Shown here in pieces: positions 52,450-61,144 of a stretch of 64,000 bases of DNA (position 1 is the stretch's first letter; each line of letters starts with the position of its first letter). Position numbers and translations under genes: made by a program. The notes beneath the pieces were generated by a model. It made no database searches, was not told the DNA's origin, and saw only the letters and a list, made by a program, of their open reading frames with translations. Origin of the DNA: Ancylobacter polymorphus (GTDB lineage: Bacteria; Pseudomonadota; Alphaproteobacteria; Rhizobiales; Xanthobacteraceae); assembly GCF_022836935.1 (NCBI RefSeq), contig NZ_CP083239.1:558001-622000 (forward strand). The letters are read 5' to 3'.

Positions 52450-52496
52450 CTACGAAAAATGTAGATCGCTGTTGACCTGCGCTACGAATCGTGTAG
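52450..52496. promoter_or_regulatory. CI-type operators, right pair
   Basis: CTACGAAAAATGTAG (52450-52464) and CTACGAATCGTGTAG (52482-52496), centres 32 bases apart, upstream of the repressor and facing the rightward operon. The remaining DNA to 52778 has no convincing gene; a 22-codon frame at 52529 could be a leader peptide. Confidence 0.8.
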
Positions 52497-52778
52497 TTTG
52501 GCGCCATCAACCACGCACCACCGAGGACATGGCGATGACCCCCGCGCCCTGCACACCCAGAAGATTAAGATCCCACCGTCTCCCCATGCCGCCTTAGCCA
52601 TGGACGCCAGCTGCTCATATGCGGCCGGCGCCCATGGTCTTTTTGTGTAGGCATCAATTTAGGACAACTCCGACCAAGCACCGATATTTCCCCACACGAC
52701 GAACCGCGCGCCTATATGGCCCGGTGCGGCAGATGCCGCGGAAAGCTACAGCGCTACATCGCGACCACCGGAGACACC

Positions 52779-53012
52779 ATGCCGGAAAGCGCACCGAAGT
52801 TCGCCATTGGCGACAATGTGACGGCACTCATCAAAGGCCGCGTCACCGCCGTTACCGAATACGCAAACGGCTATTTCTCTTACCGCATCACCGGCGTCGA
52901 GCCGACTGGCGACCGCTACAACAAGTTCATCGACGAGCAATTCGTGCTGCGCGCCGATGACGTGGCGTGCGACAGCGCCGAACTGCCGGCGTTCGTTACG
53001 CGCGCCTCCTGA
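52779..53012 (+). CDS. Hypothetical phage protein, first of rightward operon
   Basis: 77 residues from ATG 52779 (CGGAGACACC upstream; an earlier frame start at 52716 is less likely). FAIGDNVTALIKGRVTAVTEY suggests a small beta-barrel/KOW-like fold. No family recognised. Confidence 0.65.
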   Translation: MPESAPKFAIGDNVTALIKGRVTAVTEYANGYFSYRITGVEPTGDRYNKFIDEQFVLRADDVACDSAELPAFVTRAS

Positions 53013-53041
53013 CTTCCTGACACCACCAGGACAAACACCAC

Positions 53042-53260
53042 ATGACGCAGTTCAGATACGCGCTCGGCGAACCCGTGCGCATTGCGAAGACTGGTGAAAT
53101 CGCCACGGTGCTCAAGCAGCACCGCACCGGATACGGCGACTATTACACTGCCCGCCGCGCAAATGACGGCGCGCAGCTTGAATTCCCCGAGGAGCACCTG
53201 CGGGCGGCAACACCCCTCAACAACGTCGTTCCGTTCCCGGCTGTAGCGAGGGCGAACTGA
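53042..53260 (+). CDS. Hypothetical phage protein
   Basis: 72 residues with FRYALGEPVRIAKTGEIATVLKQ, again a beta-barrel-like pattern related in style to the preceding protein. No family recognised. The last base of its stop codon is the first base of the next ATG. Confidence 0.65.
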   Translation: MTQFRYALGEPVRIAKTGEIATVLKQHRTGYGDYYTARRANDGAQLEFPEEHLRAATPLNNVVPFPAVARAN

Positions 53261-53343
53261 TGTTGGAGGTGACAATCATCGCGTTTGCGGCGCTGGCGAT
53301 CTGGGCGCTGATGGGCGCCGCCGACCCCGAACAGCCGGCGTGA
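53260..53343 (+). CDS. Tiny membrane protein, 27 residues
   Basis: MLEVTIIAFAALAIWALMG is a single hydrophobic helix with a short acidic end. Its ATG overlaps the preceding stop (TGATG). Too short to be sure. Confidence 0.4.
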   Translation: MLEVTIIAFAALAIWALMGAADPEQPA

Positions 53344-53353
53344 GGGGTGGGTG

Positions 53354-54139
53354 ATGGCAATTTCCCTCTCGTCTCTCAAGTCGTCCAAGAGCACCAATCC
53401 GCCCATCGTCGTGCTCTACGGCGTGGACGGCATCGGCAAGACCAGTCTTGCCGCCGAGTGGCCTGACCCGCTCTATCTCCCCACCGAAGGCGAGCGCCCG
53501 CCGTCTGATGTGGACATGCCGACACCCGGCACCATCAAGGCGCTCGACGATCTGTGGTCTGTCGTCGGCGATCTTCTCGACACCCAGCACGATTTCAAGA
53601 CCGTCATCATCGACTCGCTCGATGGCCTCGAGGGTCTGATCTGGAAGGCGACATGCGCCCGCCTCGGCGTGTCCTCGATCGAGGAGCCGGGCTATGGCCG
53701 CGGCTATGTCGAGGCCGACGCCGAATGGCGTGAATTCCTCGCCGCCATGGGCGAGTTGCAGCAGGCCGGCATTGCCGTCGTGCAGCTGGCGCACCCGGAG
53801 ATCGTGCGCTTCGACTCGCCCACCACCGACCCTTACAGCCGCTACACCATCAAGCTGCATAAGCGCGGCAACGCCTTGGTGCGTGAGCAGGCCGACGTGG
53901 TGGCGTTCATGAACTACCGCGTGACCCTCAAGGAGAAGGAGGTCGCGCCGAAGAAGACCATCACCCATGCCGAGGGCGGCAAGGAGCGCCAGATCCACCT
54001 CGTCGAGGGCGCCGGCTTCGTGGCCAAGAATCGGTTCTCGATGCCCGACAGTGTCCGGTACGTCAAGGGCGCCGGCTTCGCAGAGCTTTCCAAGTATTTT
54101 CCCGGCGCTGTGGCGCCGTCGGGCCGCAAGGCGGCGTGA
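53354..54139 (+). CDS. Phage RecA-like ATPase (Sak4-type annealing/recombination)
   Basis: 261 residues. Walker A is YGVDGIGKTSL (about 23-33), Walker B is KTVIIDSLDGLE (about 82-93), followed by a VVQLAHPE strand. This is the AAA_24/Sak4 pattern of phage proteins that promote single-strand annealing with a partner SSB. Start at ATG 53354, preceded by GAGGGGTGGGTG. Confidence 0.85.
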   Translation: MAISLSSLKSSKSTNPPIVVLYGVDGIGKTSLAAEWPDPLYLPTEGERPPSDVDMPTPGTIKALDDLWSVVGDLLDTQHDFKTVIIDSLDGLEGLIWKATCARLGVSSIEEPGYGRGYVEADAEWREFLAAMGELQQAGIAVVQLAHPEIVRFDSPTTDPYSRYTIKLHKRGNALVREQADVVAFMNYRVTLKEKEVAPKKTITHAEGGKERQIHLVEGAGFVAKNRFSMPDSVRYVKGAGFAELSKYFPGAVAPSGRKAA

Positions 54140-54149
54140 GGAGGGGATG

Positions 54150-54977
54150 ATGAGTGTTGAGAATGTGAAGGTGGGTGACAAGGTTCGTTTTTGGGACGAC
54201 GAAGACACCTGGGTGGATATGACAAACGGCAAGAATTATGAAGTGACCCATGTGTTTGAAAATAGCTATTCTATCCATGACGACGTTGGAGACACGAGGA
54301 ATATCAGCAAAAGCTGGGATGAATTCTCCATCGCCTCCCTCTCCGCCAACGACACCGTGCGCCTGAAGTCCGGCGAGACCTTCACCACCGGCAGCTATAC
54401 CGCCGAGGTGGACAGCGTGACCGACGACAAGGTCATCCTCAGGCATGGCTCGTGGCTGCCGCTTGACGCGGTGGAGAAGGTGGAACACCGGTTCAAGGTT
54501 GGTGACTATGTGCGTGTCACTGACAACAGCACGCCTGGTGGCTTCTTCAAGCCCGTAACGCCTGGCACGGTCGCGAAGATCGCCCGATCAGCCAGTGGTG
54601 ATGGCTGGATGCTGGAAGGCTCTGGAATCTACTTCTACACCGACAACCAGCTTGAGCCCGCCGAGCCGCCGAAGTTCAAGGTGGGTGACGGGGTGCGGGT
54701 GCAGGAAGGCGACGATGTGTGGGAATCCACCATCGTTGGCTTCGACGGAACATATTTCATCGTCGAAAAGTCAGACGGTTGGCCGGACAGTGATTATGGA
54801 TCGGGCCGCTTTTGGTACGTGAACGATGAAAGTCTCACGCTACTCCCATCGGGCGCTCCCTCCCAGCCATCTCCCCGCGAACCCCTCGTCGTCACCCTGT
54901 CGCTCGACGCGTCGTCATTCTCACGCGATCTCGCCGACCAGTTCCAGCGCATCGCCGAAGCCCTGCGCGCGGCGTGA
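54150..54977 (+). CDS. Protein with three KVGD-type beta-barrel repeats
   Basis: 275 residues from ATG 54150 (GAGGAGGGG upstream). Three copies of the motif (V/F)KVGDxVR at about 7, 116 and 181 start SH3/KOW-like domains, and the C-terminus has a short helical tail. Nothing indicates catalysis. Possibly a nucleic-acid-binding or scaffolding protein. Confidence 0.7.
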   Translation: MSVENVKVGDKVRFWDDEDTWVDMTNGKNYEVTHVFENSYSIHDDVGDTRNISKSWDEFSIASLSANDTVRLKSGETFTTGSYTAEVDSVTDDKVILRHGSWLPLDAVEKVEHRFKVGDYVRVTDNSTPGGFFKPVTPGTVAKIARSASGDGWMLEGSGIYFYTDNQLEPAEPPKFKVGDGVRVQEGDDVWESTIVGFDGTYFIVEKSDGWPDSDYGSGRFWYVNDESLTLLPSGAPSQPSPREPLVVTLSLDASSFSRDLADQFQRIAEALRAA

Positions 54978-55037
54978 GCGGCACCCACACCAGCACTAGC
55001 ACGCACACCACTAGCCACCACCTAGGAGACTATCCAC

Positions 55038-55601
55038 ATGGCTTCTCTCGGCCAGCGCTTTGACGCGACCGCGCACGACACGACGCAGAGCGACTATTCT
55101 GAACTGCCGAACGGCATCTATCTCCTGGAGATCGAAGCGTCTGACGTCGCGCCGACGAAAGACGGCAGAGGCACAATCCTGAAGGTGACGAACCGCGTCA
55201 TCGAGCCTGCGGACTATGAGGGGCGCAAGCTCTTCGCCAACTTCAACCTGGAGAATCCCAGCCCGCAGGCGCAGGAAATCGGCCAGCGCCAGTTCGCCTC
55301 GCTCTGCCGGGCTATCGGCGTCAACGACGTCGAAGACAGCGAGGATCTTCACTTCAAGTCGTACACCGCGAAGATCGGCCTCGGGAAGCCGTCAAAGGAC
55401 GGCCAGTACCCCGCTCGCGCCGAGATCAAGCGGTACTACTTCCCGGACGCCGACGAGATTCCCGCGCCGGCCATCGACGACACCCAGCCAAAGCCGGCAG
55501 CCAACGACAATCGGCCCGCCGCTCGCCCGGCTGCCGCACAGCCGGCTGCCGCTGCCAAGCCGGCTGGAAGCCGCCCCTGGGGCGCCAAGCGCGCCGCCTG
55601 A
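55038..55601 (+). CDS. DUF669 family phage protein (probable ssDNA-binding)
   Basis: 187 residues. LPNGIYLLEIEASDVAPTKDGRG and NLENPSPQAQEIGQRQFASLCRAIG match DUF669, a phage replication family thought to be SSB-like. A Pro/Ala-rich tail with a basic end follows. Position next to the Sak4-like ATPase fits a recombination pair. Confidence 0.85.
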   Translation: MASLGQRFDATAHDTTQSDYSELPNGIYLLEIEASDVAPTKDGRGTILKVTNRVIEPADYEGRKLFANFNLENPSPQAQEIGQRQFASLCRAIGVNDVEDSEDLHFKSYTAKIGLGKPSKDGQYPARAEIKRYYFPDADEIPAPAIDDTQPKPAANDNRPAARPAAAQPAAAAKPAGSRPWGAKRAA

Positions 55602-55671
55602 CCAGAAGAGCGCCGGGCGGCCACACCACATAGCCGCCCGGCAATCACCACACACACGGCAGGCTGGATAG

Positions 55672-56538
55672 ATGAACACACACAGCAAGGCAAGCGTGGC
55701 GCGTGTCGCCGACAAGTACGCGCCAAAGGACGGCGTCGTTCTTGGCCACGTCCCGGAATCTTGGGGCGCGCCATCTGCGGCGCCCATAGCGGTGGGGCAC
55801 AACGGGCCGCCACCTGACGAGACCCCGCGTGACGAGGCCCCGCGTGTCGAGGACCCATCATCCTACGACGCCATCCGGCAGGAAATCGAAGACCTGTTCC
55901 TGGAGGCGAAGAACTGGGCGGATGGCGAGCCGATATCGGACCAGAAGCAGGCCGATGCGGTGACGGAGCTACTGGAGCTTATCGCCGATGCCATGAAGCG
56001 CGCCGAAGAAGCGCGCAAAGAAGAAAAGCGTCCGCTGGACGAGGCCGTCGCCGAGATCCAAGAGCGATATAATCGCCTCATCGGCAAGACCACGAAGCTC
56101 ACCGGCCGCGCTGTGCTCGCCAAGGAGGCACTGCAGGGGCTGCTGACGCCGTGGCGTAACAAGCTTGAAGAGGAGAAGCGCGCCGAGGCCGCGCGCCTGG
56201 CCAAGGAGGCGGCCGACGCGGCTGCAGCTGCGCAGGCCGCAATGCAGGCCAGCCGCGGCAATCTCGAGGAGCGTGAGAAAGCCGAGGAACTGTACCAGGC
56301 GGCGCAGGACGTCGAGCGTGTGGCGAAGCGCGCCGACAAGGCCGCGACCACCAAGACGGGCCTGCGCAGCGTGTGGAGCGCCGAGATGGTGGACCAAGAG
56401 AAGGCGCTGGACTGGGCGTGGAGCTACGCGCCGGAGCGCCTGGTGGCCGCAACGCAGCAGCTTGCCGATGAGGCAGTGCGCGGCGGGATGCGGACGGTGC
56501 CGGGGTTCAAAGTGACTGAGGAGAGGGTGGCGCGATGA
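55672..56538 (+). CDS. Coiled-coil phage protein
   Basis: 288 residues. After a disordered N-terminus, residues about 65-230 form a long helical/coiled-coil region rich in Ala, Glu and Lys (RLAKEAADAAAAAQAAMQAS). The C-terminal part (AVRGGMRTVPGFKVTEER) resembles proteins encoded beside phage recombination genes. Function unknown. Confidence 0.75.
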   Translation: MNTHSKASVARVADKYAPKDGVVLGHVPESWGAPSAAPIAVGHNGPPPDETPRDEAPRVEDPSSYDAIRQEIEDLFLEAKNWADGEPISDQKQADAVTELLELIADAMKRAEEARKEEKRPLDEAVAEIQERYNRLIGKTTKLTGRAVLAKEALQGLLTPWRNKLEEEKRAEAARLAKEAADAAAAAQAAMQASRGNLEEREKAEELYQAAQDVERVAKRADKAATTKTGLRSVWSAEMVDQEKALDWAWSYAPERLVAATQQLADEAVRGGMRTVPGFKVTEERVAR

Positions 56539-56945
56539 GCATGAACACCACCGACATCCAGGCCCTCATCGACGCCATACCTGCCCGCATGGCGGACAAG
56601 GGCCTGCGGCAGCCTGATGGGGAGTTCTGCATCAGGGCAAACTCGACGCCGAGCGTCATGCTCAAGTGGTGGAAGCAGAACGGCATCAGCAACACCCACT
56701 ATGAGTTCCTGCGCGCCGACACACCGGCGGAAGCACTCGACAAGGCAGTCAAGTTCATCGCTGCCATGCCGAGTGCCGAAGAGGCCAAGCGCAACACGTT
56801 TCTGGAGGCGCTGGCGAAGGTCGTGGACCTCGGCAACGAGCTTGGCCAGGACGTCGGAGCGCTGGTGAGCGAAATGAAGCGATTGTCTGAGAACGTCATC
56901 ACAGACCAGCGCAAGGTGCATGCCCGGCGAAGGAGGGCTGCATAA
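56535..56945 (+). CDS. Hypothetical phage protein
   Basis: 136 residues. Contains MLKWWKQNGISNTHYEFLRADTPAEALDKA, a phage-specific pattern of unknown role, and a helical basic C-terminus. Overlaps neighbours by four bases and one base. Confidence 0.7.
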   Translation: MSMNTTDIQALIDAIPARMADKGLRQPDGEFCIRANSTPSVMLKWWKQNGISNTHYEFLRADTPAEALDKAVKFIAAMPSAEEAKRNTFLEALAKVVDLGNELGQDVGALVSEMKRLSENVITDQRKVHARRRRAA

Positions 56946-57085
56946 TGTACAACTTCCCCGACCTCGCCCCGCTCATCTACTTCGGCCTGTTCGGCCTTGC
57001 CTGCGCTGCCATCATCGTGCTCGGCAGTGCTGGGTGGCTCGCCTATCACCTCTACATGGCGTTGGCCTTGTATCTCGGCGCGTAA
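56945..57085 (+). CDS. Small membrane protein, 46 residues
   Basis: One or two hydrophobic helices (LIYFGLFGLACAAIIVLG and following). Its ATG shares a base with the preceding stop. Function unknown. Confidence 0.6.
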   Translation: MYNFPDLAPLIYFGLFGLACAAIIVLGSAGWLAYHLYMALALYLGA

Positions 57086-57107
57086 CACCACCACCAGGAC
57101 ACACCAC

Positions 57108-58163
57108 ATGAACATCACCGTGCAGCGCGCCGATCTGGCGCGCGTGCTTGGCGCCGTCTCGCGCGTCGTCGAGCGCAGAAACACCATTCCGATTCTCGCC
57201 AATGTGCATCTCTCGGCCGGCACGGACACACTGACGGCGCGTGCCACCGATCTCGACATCGAGATATCGGCGAGCCTGCCTGCCACCGTCGCCAAGTCCG
57301 GCGAAACCACTGTCGACGCGGCGCGCCTGCTCGACTTCGTCAAGCGCGTCTCCGGCGACACCATCGACATCGGACTGGCTGACGACACTCTGACGCTGAA
57401 GGCGGGCCGAAATCGCGCCAAGCTGCCGACGCTGCCGGCGGACGAATATCCGACGCTCAACGTCGGCGCGTTCACCACCGAATTCGATCTCGATCTCGCT
57501 GACTTCGTCGCGCCGGTGGCCTACGCGCAGTCGACGGAGGAGACCCGCTATTACCTGAACGGCGTGTACTTGCATTCGACCACGGACGGCCTGATCGCAG
57601 TGGCCACCACAGGCCATGTGCTGGCCAAGCGGACTGGCGCTGACATAGGCACCGTTCCGGCCTCTATCATCCCGCGCAAGGCCATTGCGGTGCTGCCCAA
57701 GGGCGAGGCGCGTGTGTCGCTGTCGTCGTCGAAGATCCGCGTGGCCAGCGGTGACACGGTGCTGACGTCGAAGCTCATCGACGGCACATTCCCGGACTAT
57801 GGCCGCGTCATCCCGCTCCGCAACGACAAGGTGGTGCGCGTCGACAAGACTGCACTGAGCAAGGCCACAGATCTCGCCATGACCGTATCGGAAGGCACGT
57901 CGAAGACGGTGCGGCTTGAGATTGCACCTGGCGGCATTCAGGTGTCGTCGCGCGGACCCGGTGGCGAGGCGGGCGCGGACATCGCCACCGACTACAGCGG
58001 CGAGCCAATCACCATCGGGTTCAACGGCGCCTACCTAGTTTCGACGCTCGCCGCGTTTGGCGGGGCCGAAGTGGACATGTGCCTCGCGGATCCCGGCTCG
58101 CCGGCTGTGTTTCAGGCGGGCGGCGATCTGCTGGCAGTGGTTATGCCGATGAGGGCAGCGTGA
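57108..58163 (+). CDS. dnaN: Phage-encoded DNA polymerase III beta sliding clamp
   Basis: 351 residues starting MNITVQRADLARVLGAVSRV. Three-domain clamp pattern: RNTIPILANVHLSA, then LPTLPADEYPTLN, then YLNGVYLH, IDGTFPDY and VVMPMRA at the end. It would ring DNA and tether polymerase during phage replication. The host must have its own dnaN; a phage copy suggests replication with its own or a recruited polymerase. Confidence 0.92.
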   Translation: MNITVQRADLARVLGAVSRVVERRNTIPILANVHLSAGTDTLTARATDLDIEISASLPATVAKSGETTVDAARLLDFVKRVSGDTIDIGLADDTLTLKAGRNRAKLPTLPADEYPTLNVGAFTTEFDLDLADFVAPVAYAQSTEETRYYLNGVYLHSTTDGLIAVATTGHVLAKRTGADIGTVPASIIPRKAIAVLPKGEARVSLSSSKIRVASGDTVLTSKLIDGTFPDYGRVIPLRNDKVVRVDKTALSKATDLAMTVSEGTSKTVRLEIAPGGIQVSSRGPGGEAGADIATDYSGEPITIGFNGAYLVSTLAAFGGAEVDMCLADPGSPAVFQAGGDLLAVVMPMRAA

Positions 58164-58501
58164 TGGGAACGGTGACGGTTCAGGTCGACGTTGATGTCGA
58201 CGAAGCGCTTGAAGACATCAGCACGGGTGACCTTGTGCGCGAGCTTGCAAGTCGTGGGCGCGAAGTCGTGCTCGACGCGCTCATCATGCTCAAGACCGGC
58301 CGCATTGACGACGGCATTGCCGCGCTCGAGCGCGAGTTCTTCCCCCGCTACGCCGACGAGTCGGAATGCCGGGCGGCATATCAGCGGGCGATGAGCACCA
58401 GCCCGCCGCAGAAGATGGGCGGGCTGGACGGCCACATTACCAAGGCTCTGGGGATGACGATCGCGGCGCACTGCGGCGGGCCGGACGTGGAGGCGGCGTG
58501 A
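58163..58501 (+). CDS. Hypothetical phage protein
   Basis: 112 residues, starting with TGATG overlap to the clamp gene. TVTVQVDVDVDEALEDISTGDLVRELASRG is a pattern seen in many phage proteins; function unknown. Confidence 0.7.
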   Translation: MGTVTVQVDVDVDEALEDISTGDLVRELASRGREVVLDALIMLKTGRIDDGIAALEREFFPRYADESECRAAYQRAMSTSPPQKMGGLDGHITKALGMTIAAHCGGPDVEAA

Positions 58502-58683
58502 TGGTAACGGGCAAGACACGATACCGCACAAACTGGCGCGGCAAGGTAGTGCTGCAGGTCGAAGTCGCGGGGCGCTGGGGCAATACCTGGCGCGACGCGA
58601 CGCTGGCGGACATCTCCACAGAGCCGGCCCCGCTTCCGAAACCAGAGCCGGAGTTCACCTACATCGACAGCGTGTTGGGCTAA
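58501..58683 (+). CDS. Hypothetical phage protein, 60 residues
   Basis: MVTGKTRYRTNWRGKVVLQVEV with several tryptophans, a beta-rich small protein. TGATG overlap with the preceding gene. Function unknown. Confidence 0.65.
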   Translation: MVTGKTRYRTNWRGKVVLQVEVAGRWGNTWRDATLADISTEPAPLPKPEPEFTYIDSVLG

Positions 58684-58685
58684 CC

Positions 58686-59633
58686 GTGCCACCCCTACCT
58701 CGCCCCGAGTCCAGCACACTTCGCGCTGTGCGGCAGGCACTGACAGAAGGGTACGATGACTGGGAATCCGTCGGAGTGCCGGCAGGCGACATCGGCCTGG
58801 AGTGCGACCGCGCCCTGTGGCTCGCGTTCCGGCGCGCCTCGGTGCCGGAGCAGATCGGATGGCGGCAGCGCCGCATTTTCGAGCGCGGCAACATCGAGGA
58901 GGAGCGTCTGCTGGATCTGCTGCGCCTCATTGGAATCGAGGTGAGTGGCCAACAGGACAAGGTGCGCGCCGTTGGTGGGCATCTACGCGGCAAGATCGAC
59001 GGGAGAGCCATCGGCATCGTAGAGGCCCCTAAGAAGGAGCACATCGTCGAGTGCAAATCCATGAAGGACGACATCTTCAAGAAAGTCGTCAAGATTGGCG
59101 TGAAGGATGGTAAGCCGGAGCACTACGCCACATTCCAATTTTACATGTTCGGCCTTGGCATAGATCGCGTGCTCTACATGGCGTCAAACAAGAACGACGA
59201 GGATCTGCACTTCGAACGCGTGCCTTATGACGCCGACTTCGCCATGCGCGCCGTTGCGCGTGTCGAGCGCGTCATCAGCATGCCAGAGCCGCCATCACGG
59301 CTCTGCACCAAGCGCGACGACTTCCGCGGCAGGTTCTGCCGGCAGGCAGAGGTGTGCTGGGGCGAGACGTGGGCCAGGGCGCACTGCCGGACGTGCCTGC
59401 ACGCCACGCCCCTGATGGACGGCAACGCAGGCTGGGACTGCGCGCGCTGGTCAAAGCCGCTTTCGCTGGCGGAGCAGGACGAGGGCTGCCCTGCGCACCT
59501 CTATGTCCCCGGACTGGTTCAGGGGCGCCAAGTGGACTGCGACCCGGACAACGAGACGATCACTTACGAGATGCCGGACGGGACGCTGTGGACCGACGGC
59601 GCGAGCGACGACAGGGGCCAGAACGCGGCGTAG
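58686..59633 (+). CDS. PD-(D/E)XK-type phage nuclease
   Basis: 315 residues from GTG 58686. GKIDGRAIGIV and HIVECKSM give the D...ExK core (about 101-125). The C-terminal half has cysteine pairs (CRQAEVCW, CRTCLHATP) that could bind a metal cluster as in Cas4/RecB-like exonucleases. Likely the recombination exonuclease of the phage. Confidence 0.8.
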   Translation: MPPLPRPESSTLRAVRQALTEGYDDWESVGVPAGDIGLECDRALWLAFRRASVPEQIGWRQRRIFERGNIEEERLLDLLRLIGIEVSGQQDKVRAVGGHLRGKIDGRAIGIVEAPKKEHIVECKSMKDDIFKKVVKIGVKDGKPEHYATFQFYMFGLGIDRVLYMASNKNDEDLHFERVPYDADFAMRAVARVERVISMPEPPSRLCTKRDDFRGRFCRQAEVCWGETWARAHCRTCLHATPLMDGNAGWDCARWSKPLSLAEQDEGCPAHLYVPGLVQGRQVDCDPDNETITYEMPDGTLWTDGASDDRGQNAA

Positions 59634-59683
59634 CGCCGCTAGAGGCGATTAGCTTTCGCTAGTTTTTTCAGAGGAACCTACCG

Positions 59684-60535
59684 ATGACCTATGAGACCGA
59701 ACGCCGTCAGATCGTGACGGCGCTGCCGGCGCACTTCGACCATGCCTTCGTCGCGGGTGGCGCCGTGACCAGTGTATTCACAGGCGCCAAGATCAACGAC
59801 GTGGACCTGTACTTCAAGTCGCGCGCCGCGTTCGAGCTTGGAGTCTACCAAGCATACGAAGACGGGCTCTGGTGCGTTGCCGCCAGTAAGCGCGCCGTAA
59901 CGTTCGCTGACCGCAGCAACAACATCGCCCAGCTTATGCACTTCGATTTCTTCCCGACCGCCGAAGACATCTTCGCTGCGTTCGACTTCACCATCGTGAT
60001 GGGCGCGCTGGATCTGGATACGGGCAAGAAGCAGAAATACAACCCCGTCAGCTTCGAACTCTATGACGTCGGTGAAGACGCTCCCGACTCCGGCTTCATC
60101 CTCCACGACGACTTCCTGAAGCACAACAGCCAGCGCTTCCTGCGCTTCAACCCCGGCACGCGCTTCCCGCTCGCCTCGGCGTGCCGTGTGCTGAAGTACC
60201 AGCAGCGCGGCTACACCATCGGCAAGGGCGACATGATGAAGATCGCGCTCGCTGTCCGTGGTGTTCGAATTGAGTCTTGGGATGACCTGAAGGACCAGAT
60301 CGGCGGGGCCTATGGCGACAAGGTCGTGCTTGAGAACGAACACCTACCGTTCAGCCTCGCCGCCGCAATTGAGGCGCTGACCGTCGACAAGGCCGAAGAC
60401 GAGCCGTGGCAGAAGCCAGACAACGACAACATGCCTGGTACGCCCGAAGGTCTGCTGCGCCACATCGCCGGACTCAAGGGCGAGGAATGCGTGCCGCCCG
60501 TGTTGGATGCTGACGGCTGGCCAGTTGCCGCATGA
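59684..60535 (+). CDS. Phage nucleotidyltransferase-superfamily protein
   Basis: 283 residues. VAGGAVTSVFTGAKINDVDLYF carries the GG...DxD signature of polymerase-beta-like nucleotidyltransferases (about 24-45). A helical C-terminal region follows. The substrate (tRNA, protein or nucleotide) is unknown. Confidence 0.75.
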   Translation: MTYETERRQIVTALPAHFDHAFVAGGAVTSVFTGAKINDVDLYFKSRAAFELGVYQAYEDGLWCVAASKRAVTFADRSNNIAQLMHFDFFPTAEDIFAAFDFTIVMGALDLDTGKKQKYNPVSFELYDVGEDAPDSGFILHDDFLKHNSQRFLRFNPGTRFPLASACRVLKYQQRGYTIGKGDMMKIALAVRGVRIESWDDLKDQIGGAYGDKVVLENEHLPFSLAAAIEALTVDKAEDEPWQKPDNDNMPGTPEGLLRHIAGLKGEECVPPVLDADGWPVAA

Positions 60536-60592
60536 CCGCCCCCAACGGCGGGCGCCGTCCGCCTGACTCCTCCATCCACGCAGGACACCACA

Positions 60593-61099
60593 ATGCACGC
60601 ACACAACGACAACGCCACTGCCAAGCGCCCGGCATGGTTCGACGCCAAGCTGCTGGCCTATCGAAAGGGCCTCTTCGCCCTTGCCAGACGCCGCGGCTAC
60701 GTCGGCGACGAGGCCGATGACCTGGTCAACGACGTCTATGTGCGCTGCCTCGCCAACTGGCAGTCGTACCGTGAGGAGGGGTCGTTCTTCGCCTATCTGC
60801 ACTGGGCCATGCGCGGCATCATCGCCGAGAACAAGCGCCGCCGTGCGTGCCGTCCAGTGCTGGTTGGTGCGCGCGAAGACGTGGACATCACCGCCACAAT
60901 GCCGTCGCAGGAGCACTATGCCGAGCTTTCGCTCGCGCTGTCCCGCCTACAGGGGCGCAACGGCACGGTGGTGCTGCGCCAAGCCATGGGCGACGACCTC
61001 GCCGAGATCGGGCGTAGCCTTGGCGTCGGCCGTGAGCGCGCACGCCAGCTTGCGGAAGCCGAGCGCCTGCGTCTGGCAAAGATGGGGATGGCGGCGTGA
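60593..61099 (+). CDS. Phage sigma-70-like factor
   Basis: 168 residues. Region 2-like DEADDLVNDVYVRCLANWQSY and a region 4-like HTH (GDDLAEIGRSLGVGRERARQLAE) suggest an ECF-type sigma factor. It may switch transcription to late genes; no cognate promoters could be identified. Confidence 0.8.
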   Translation: MHAHNDNATAKRPAWFDAKLLAYRKGLFALARRRGYVGDEADDLVNDVYVRCLANWQSYREEGSFFAYLHWAMRGIIAENKRRRACRPVLVGAREDVDITATMPSQEHYAELSLALSRLQGRNGTVVLRQAMGDDLAEIGRSLGVGRERARQLAEAERLRLAKMGMAA

Positions 61100-61144
61100 G
61101 GAGCGAAAAGCGCCAGCGCTCCCGTTGTGCTTCGGAGTCAAGCC

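Noticed and set aside
52529..52597. Cro-like gene upstream of the rightward operon
   Set aside because: Only a 22-codon frame without an HTH; at most a leader peptide.
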